Origin: Nodosilinea sp. FACHB-141
GTDB lineage: Bacteria; Cyanobacteriota; Cyanobacteriia; Phormidesmidales; Phormidesmidaceae
DNA length: 41,026 nucleotides
Assembly (NCBI RefSeq): GCF_014696135.1
Contig: NZ_JACJPP010000016.1
Span: 1 to 41,026, forward strand
Reading direction: 5' to 3'
Position numbers and translations under genes: made by a program. This document shows, one piece after another, positions 37,024 to 41,026 of this stretch (the first letter of the stretch is position 1; each line of letters starts with the position of its first letter). The notes beneath the pieces were generated by a model. It was given only the letters and a program-made list of their open reading frames with translations. It made no database searches and was not told the origin of the DNA.

Positions 37024-37088
37024 TGTTGAACGACAGTTTATCTGTCCGTGGCGACAATTTAGCTGTCACAGCGTCAGTTTAAGTGTCC
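37024..37088. mobile_element. Candidate type V-K CAST transposon end with three TnsB-site-like repeats
   Basis: TGT at 37024 is followed by GACAGTTTATCTGTCC (37032-37047), GACAATTTAGCTGTCA (37053-37068) and GTCAGTTTAAGTGTCC (37073-37088), spaced 21 and 20 bp. This layout resembles the ends of type V-K CAST elements as I remember them. The first base lies exactly 60 bp past the GTT PAM (36961-36963), and reported insertion distances are about 60-66 bp. The five bases TGTTT (37019-37023) are the predicted target duplication; the far copy is not in view. Which transposon end this is cannot be decided here. Confidence 0.8.
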
Positions 37089-37090
37089 TT

Positions 37091-37133
37091 CGCCCTTCTG
37101 TAACCTTTGCTGGTAAAGAGTTACAGAGGGGCG
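37091..37133. other. Long hairpin beside the transposon end
   Basis: CGCCCTTCTGTAAC (37091-37104) pairs with GTTACAGAGGGGCG (37120-37133) with one G-T pair, and CTTT/AAAG extends the stem inward. It lies between the TnsB-like sites and the homing guide. It could stop guide transcripts coming from the right or block read-in from the tRNA. Confidence 0.65.
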
Positions 37134-37248
37134 AGGCTTTCCATGAAAGCCACTTTTCCCTGCTAAGGCAGAGCACTGACTTTACACGAGCTTATTTTTA
37201 TTGAGCAATATTATGATTTGCAGTGCTTTTGGGACCGGTTTCTGTAGA

Positions 37249-37275
37249 AATCACAATCCACTGCCTTCTTTCAAC
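37249..37275 (-). ncRNA. Stand-alone (delocalised) homing guide matching tRNA-His
   Basis: On the minus strand the repeat-type 3' handle GTTGAAAG (complement of 37275-37268) is directly followed by AAGGCAGTGGATTGTGATT (complement of 37267-37249). These 19 bases match the tRNA-His gene at 36964-36982 without mismatch; the 20th differs. The target is preceded by GTT, the GTN PAM of type V-K. Only the last eight bases of the repeat are recognisable here, and 16 bases separate this handle from the last array repeat. This fits published delocalised guides used by V-K CASTs to home to tRNA genes. Confidence 0.85.
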
Positions 37276-37291
37276 TCGCTAAACTTGGACA

Positions 37292-37906
37292 ATTTTAACT
37301 TCCCCTGGCTAGGGTAATTGATTGTGACTAGCTGAAGACCTCGCGTGGAACTGGGCACAGCCCTTTCAACCTCTCCTGGCTAGGGTGATTGATTGTGACC
37401 TGTGCCACCTGTATATTTGCCAGCGACGACCAGATGGCCTTTCAACCTTCCCTGGCCAGGGTGATTGATCGTGACGAATTTCGTTGGCCTCCACTGCCGC
37501 CGTTAGTTGTCTTTCAACCTCCCCTGGCCAGGGTGATTGATTGTGACTGAAGTCGTTAATGGACCGGCATCTTTGCTAGTCTTTCAACCTCCCCTGGCCA
37601 GGGTGATTGATTGTGACATACCGATGTAGGTTCACCGGCGGACTACTCGTGCTTTCAACCTCCCCTGGCCAGGGTGATTGATTGTGACTTAGGGGTAATG
37701 TCGCCGCCAGTGAATTGCTCAATCTTTCAACCTCCCCTGGCCAGGGTGATTGATTGTGACGGCCTATGCAGCGCTCACGCAAGCGAGCACGCTGGTACTT
37801 TCAACCTCCCCTGGCCAGGGTGATTGATTGTGACCTCCGCGGGCGTAGGTTGCTGGGAACTTTGTATTTCTTTCAACCTCCCCTGGCCAGGGTGATTGAT
37901 TGTGAC
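37292..37906 (-). CRISPR. CRISPR array, 9 repeats of 37 bp, 8 spacers, type V-K-like
   Basis: Repeats start at 37292, 37363, 37439, 37511, 37581, 37652, 37724, 37798 and 37870. Spacers are 33-39 bp (34, 39, 35, 33, 34, 35, 37, 35). On the minus strand the repeat begins GTCACAATCAATCACCCTGG and ends CCAGGGGAGGTTGAAAG, close to V-K CAST repeats in its GGTTGAAAG end and CCC...GGGG core. The six right-hand repeats are identical; 37439 and 37363 have two changes each and 37292 has five. Decay at the left and the handle orientation place the leader on the right and transcription leftward. No adaptation genes are in the window. Confidence 0.96.
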
Positions 37907-38107
37907 CGCAGACTTCTCAAAAGCTCTTAGATTAAGGCTTTCAGAAGTCATTTGCGCGGATCGGCTCATCCATCCCGACTGTACTGGTTAATTAGTGGAG
38001 CTTTTAACCTCTACAAAGACCTGGAATGCCTGTTTGATAAGCATTTCAGCCTTTACGCGGATCGCTCAGGAGAATTGCACCTTGAGAAAGTCCCTCAAAC
38101 CCAGTAT

Positions 38108-38383
38108 TGGAGCGAGTTCCTCCTTGTTCGGAGGTGATTCGGTAGCCGCTACAGCAGTACATCCGCACCCCTATTGCTGGGAGCGCACCTACGCCATAAT
38201 TGAGGTTACTAGCACGTCAACTACGACTTAATCTCTTCGGAGAAGCCTAAGCCTCTCGTCCGACAGCATCAGGGCGAGTAGCTACCAGGGCCAGAAAGCA
38301 CGGCTGTCTTCTAACAGCCAAACTAACCCTTATTTCACACGACTCAGAGGCTAAAGCATGAGTCGCGGCGCTATTGAACTATT
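38108..38383 (-). ncRNA. tracrRNA of the type V-K system
   Basis: Read on the minus strand, this ~276-nt stretch follows the Scytonema CAST tracrRNA as I recall it: ATAGCGCCGC near the start, GGGTTAGTTTGGCTGT, TTTCTGGCCCTGGTAGCT, then GGTGCGCTCCCAGCAATA, GCGGATGTACTGCTGTAG and GGCTACCGAATCACC. It lies between cas12k and the array, the normal position. The middle part (about 38186-38265) is roughly 50 bases longer than the published RNA I remember and contains extra hairpins. The anti-repeat probably uses AAC and CTCC near 38108-38117 against GGAGGTT of the repeat, with a bulge. The ends are estimates. Confidence 0.88.
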
Positions 38384-38433
38384 CAGTTTTCCAGGTTCAA
38401 AGCTTTTGGCCCATTGTAGTACAGGCTTTAGTT

Positions 38434-38925
38434 CTAAGATACTACTGTCTGTCTGGACTCATAGGCTGCGATCGCAACTGCCTTGGCCATCTCACCAGCA
38501 TTCTGCTGCCAGGGCTGTTTAACGGCTTCTACGACAAGCCTGTTCTGAGCGGCTTTGCTCTCGATTTGAGCCAGTAGTCTGCCGTAGCTCCACTTGTGGA
38601 TGCTGCTTTTGTACTGCTTGGCATAGCGTTTCTGGCCTTCTACTGAACCTAAGGCCTTTTGCTCGGCTTTGGCCTCAATTTCGGCTTGGAGAATCTCACG
38701 GATGTTGTCTTACCTGGGAACGGCAATACTGCCCGCTCCGTATTGCTGGGCAGTGGCCACCACAGCCTTCGCTAGAAGCTGATCGACATGCTCACCCAGG
38801 TTAGAGTGTTCTTGCCCTGGCGCTGAGCTTCATGGCGATTATGGAATTGTTTACCTTGTTCTCGCCGTTGCCGGAGAAATAGGGCGATGACGTGGGGTAT
38901 AGGTTGTCGTTGAAAGAGTTTAGCA
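38434..38925 (-). pseudogene. cas12k: cas12k remnant (truncated, frameshifted, premature stop)
   Basis: The minus strand encodes the C-terminal third of a Cas12k. Segment one reads RQRREQGKQFHNRHEAQRQG (~38870-38810). After a frameshift near 38810 comes NLGEHVDQLLAKAVVATAQQ, then YGAGSIAVPR, a TAA stop near 38711, then DNIREILQAEIEAKAEQKAL and KWSYGRLLAQIESKAAQ, ending AYESRQTVVS with TAG at 38434. The WSYGRL and EIxAxAEQK blocks are characteristic of Cas12k, the naturally nuclease-dead effector of type V-K. The N-terminal two thirds are absent. The gene is therefore not functional in this copy, barring sequencing errors. Confidence 0.88.
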
Positions 38926-39715
38926 GTAAGCTTAAACCAAACCCTTTGCCTTACGTTTAATTGTTAGCTTAACAACAACGTAAAGCATGTATGAAGTTGA
39001 TGTATGTTTATGCCAACCTTTAACAAGTCATACTTCTACACAAATATATATCAGCCTTTGCTGAAAGGGTTGCGCTTGGCCCGCTTAAACCGAGTATGCT
39101 TATAAGTTATGCCGGTGAGAATTCCAGGCGGCTTGACTCCCCCTTAAACAAGAATTTTCTAGAAGAAATGCGAATGCTCTCATGGACTGAGAGCAGCATT
39201 TTCAGCATTCCAGGATGTTCCAATTCTGATCCCGCTTAGGACTAAAGCTAGCTAAGTCAAGCAATATCAGCTTTTCGCCTTGTTGATATTATTTTTGCCA
39301 TTGGCCAAGCTTACTAATGCTGTAACTACCTCTATCCTTAAGAGTCAAATTGACTTGTGGTAGCAAATTATTTGCTTCTTAGGGATGCGGTAGCACAGGG
39401 ATAAACATTCTGGTGCTGTACAGCAAAAATCTGGTTATTGATAGACAAGAGACTTAAACTCCTTGCCTAGGCTGAACTTAGGTCGGCATAGTTTATGCCA
39501 TCGAGAACTAGTACTCTAAAGGCGAAATCTCTTCGACTATCGTCGCGCCTGTGGTAAGCAATGACTTTGCGACAGCGGACAAATTTACGTCGTGAAGTGC
39601 TGGCATATAGCTGATGTATGCCTAGGTTCTCTGGGAGCAAGAAAATTGCGAATAAGCTTGCCTTAAAAGATGAATCTGCGAATTAAGTAAATCAAGAAAC
39701 TGAGAATTTAGAAAC
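38926..39715. other. Eroded intergenic stretch beyond cas12k
   Basis: 790 bp without a supported gene, AT-richer than the rest of the window and with stops in all frames. It contains no recognisable tnsB, tnsC or tniQ segment. A single motif GGACAAATTTACGTCG near 39578 faintly resembles the TnsB sites at 37032-37088, but stands alone. Confidence 0.55.
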
Positions 39716-40456
39716 ATGAATTATTTAAGACGGGGCCTCGAATCAATTATGACAGGGAGCTTAAGCGCTATTCCAACAAAAGCTGGAAAGGTAATGAGAG
39801 TCATAGGATTTCGGCCCTTATTAGGCAATTAGATAGTTCTGCAACAGTTGGCTCAAGAGATAGGTTCAGTGGCACAAATTGAATCGCTATTGAGAAAGGT
39901 GTTTGGATTAATCAATATGCTGAGATTCATAGTGGGGGTAATCTCATTCAAATTCGAGCTAATGCAGCTATTGACCTCGGTGTGAGCATTAGAGATTGTG
40001 ACCATCAGGGTCAGTCAAGTGGCATTGTTATTGGAAGAAAACTCGGGGTTAGGGCCTTACTGCTGCTTAGCAGGTCCTGGAGCAATTAATATTGGCAGAA
40101 ATTGTATGATTGCATCGCACTGCTGCATATATGCCAACAATCGTGGGTTTGACGATCTAACAAGACCTATACATTCTCAACCATTAACTACGGTAGGAAT
40201 AACAATTGAAGATGACTGTTGGCTAGGCACGGGAGTTAAAGTGCTTGACGGAGTAACTATTGGCACAGGGAGTGTGATTGGAGCTGGTGCCGTTGTTAGC
40301 CGTGATATCCCACCATACTCGGTAGCTGTAGGGATACCCGCTAGAGTAATTAAAAGCCGTAAAAAACAACTCTCTACTGGCGCGGATAGAGATAAAATTC
40401 ATTCGGAGTTAGGTAATCGCGACCTGCTCACGAAAAGCGTCGTAGATGAAAGATGA
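39716..40456 (+). pseudogene. Acyltransferase pseudogene (left-handed beta-helix, WcaF/LacA type)
   Basis: Begins at ATG 39716 (MNYLRRGLESIMTGSLSAIP). The frame breaks near 39830 (TAG) and again near 39885 (TGA), continues in a second frame (GVWINQYAEIHSGGNLIQIR), then shifts near 40045 to a third frame that stays open to 40456 (CLAGPGAINIGRNCMIASHC). Hexapeptide repeats and the GIPARVIKSRK end identify an O-acetyltransferase of the polysaccharide-modifying type. At least three lesions make it inactive. Only the last part, from 39998, looks like an intact reading frame, and its apparent N-terminus is out of frame for the family. Confidence 0.85.
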
Positions 40457-40676
40457 TTGTAAGCAAAGCCCCTCAGATCGTGTCTGGAGGACTTTGTTTT
40501 GTGCGGATGTTTGGTGGTCCTCACTGATGGTCCTTGGTGGATTTCACCGGTGCTACCAAGAGGTTTTAGAGTAGTTGAGTGGTAATAGTCCAGGATAGTG
40601 TTGGACAAATTTTGGAACGTTTCACGGAAGAGCTGCCAAGGGAGATTCAAAAGTTTTTGCGGCACAGCCAACCTTT

Positions 40677-40852
40677 CTACGCTGCGATCGCAGCGTGCTC
40701 GATGAGTCTAGCGACGGCATCTGGATGAGACACCATCACAACATAGGATACGCCACTGACGAACACCGTTTCCTTCGAGTTGGCGCGCTCCGCCATGAAG
40801 GAGAGGGCAGCTGCCGGAATGTTTAAGTCGCGATCTCCATAGATGAACTAGG
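40677..40852 (-). pseudogene. Alpha/beta-hydrolase C-terminal remnant
   Basis: The minus strand reads FIYGDRDLNIPAAALSFMAE, then SKETVFVSGVSYVVMVSHPD, then AVARLIEHAAIAA and a stop at 40677. This is the acid-His end of an alpha/beta hydrolase, though the catalytic His seems to be the H of SHPD rather than in the usual place (YVVM where HVVM is expected). A TAG replaces the Trp expected before FIYG, and no upstream part is present. Confidence 0.72.
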
Positions 40853-40857
40853 ACGCC

Positions 40858-40897
40858 CAAGTTCTCGGTAGGATGCGACCTCGCCACCGAGAACTTG
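40858..40897. repeat. Inverted repeat in the eroded end region
   Basis: CAAGTTCTCGGT (40858-40869) and ACCGAGAACTTG (40886-40897) pair exactly around a 16-base loop. It sits just upstream of the hydrolase remnant, where the rest of that gene should be, so it may mark an insertion or deletion junction. Confidence 0.6.
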
Positions 40898-40928
40898 AAA
40901 GCATTCCTTCGTCACCCTTCTGCGCCTG

Positions 40929-41026
40929 TTATCTGTAATCAGTCGATTCAGCTAGCGCGCGCCATTGTGCCGTTTCTTGCTCTACATAAGCGTTCTTCTT
41001 GGCAATCGCTTGAAGGGTATCGGTGC
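40929..41026 (-). CDS. 3' end of an unidentified gene running off the window
   Basis: The minus strand is open from the window edge to a TAA at 40929, reading TDTLQAIAKKNAYVEQETAQ then WRALAESTDYR. The even helical composition suggests a real C-terminus, but 32 residues are too few to assign a family. Confidence 0.45.
   Translation of the reverse strand, partial: TDTLQAIAKKNAYVEQETAQWRALAESTDYR

Noticed and set aside
37249..37267. The tRNA-His match as an integrase att site or tRNA fragment
   Set aside because: The match is inverted, covers only 19 bases of the D-arm/anticodon side and not the tRNA 3' end, and directly follows a CRISPR handle; an att duplication would restore the 3' end in the same orientation.
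37576..37969. Two minus-strand frames with repeated NHPGQGRL segments
   Set aside because: They run through the CRISPR repeats; the repetition comes from the 37-bp repeat and not from a protein.
39566..39600. Possible second transposon end with GGACAAATTTACGTCG
   Set aside because: Only one weak site, no TGT/ACA terminus and no TGTTT flank nearby; chance is likelier.

Overview
The window is chromosomal DNA from a cyanobacterium. The octamer GCGATCGC (HIP1) recurs throughout, and several genes are cyanobacterial hallmarks: a BicA-type bicarbonate transporter, a Ycf20 protein, a DUF1825 protein, and Deg/HtrA and DUF1400-hydrolase homologues. Fairly high GC and a fructose PTS fit a filamentous Leptolyngbya/Nodosilinea-like lineage, but that placement is inference.

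Layout. 1-106 is the end of a 5S rRNA, so an rRNA operon lies upstream. 245-3516 holds a small exported protein, an RDD/HEAT/pentapeptide membrane protein and Ycf20. 3513-8728 (minus) is a PotA-PotD-PotB-PotC-type ABC importer followed by a KDPG aldolase. 9210-14635 (plus) is a complete fructose PTS: a fused EIIA-HPr-EI, 1-phosphofructokinase and EIIB'BC, with a small MITE between the last two. 14868-16556 is bicA. 16919-28386 is mostly housekeeping and conserved hypothetical genes: HD hydrolase, two VOC proteins, DUF815 ATPase, DUF1825, YbaB, low-molecular-weight phosphatase, DUF1400 hydrolase, a zinc-protease/RimK pair, an HtrA protease, a TIGR04282-like glycosyltransferase and a rhodanese. 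29116-35602 (minus) is a cluster of exported or membrane proteins (DUF4394/DUF4114, DUF4331, TPR, a His-rich NicO-type metal transporter, a small secreted protein) that looks like an uncharacterised metal-handling system. A TIGR04283-like glycosyltransferase follows.

The most interesting part is 36943-38925. Immediately after an intact tRNA-His(GTG) lies what I read as the tRNA-proximal part of a type V-K CRISPR-associated transposon (CAST). In order it has a TGT transposon end with three regularly spaced TnsB-site-like repeats, a stand-alone homing guide whose 19-nt spacer matches the tRNA-His gene next to a GTT PAM, a 9-repeat CRISPR array, a tracrRNA locus, and a truncated, frameshifted and stop-interrupted cas12k. 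The transposon end starts exactly 60 bp past the PAM, the spacing reported for this class. No tnsB, tnsC or tniQ is present, so this copy is a decayed or non-autonomous element that still carries its RNA parts.

The last 2 kb (38926-41026) is eroded DNA with an acetyltransferase pseudogene, an alpha/beta-hydrolase remnant and the 3' end of an unidentified gene. All family assignments come from reading the sequence and from memory of the families. No database search was run.
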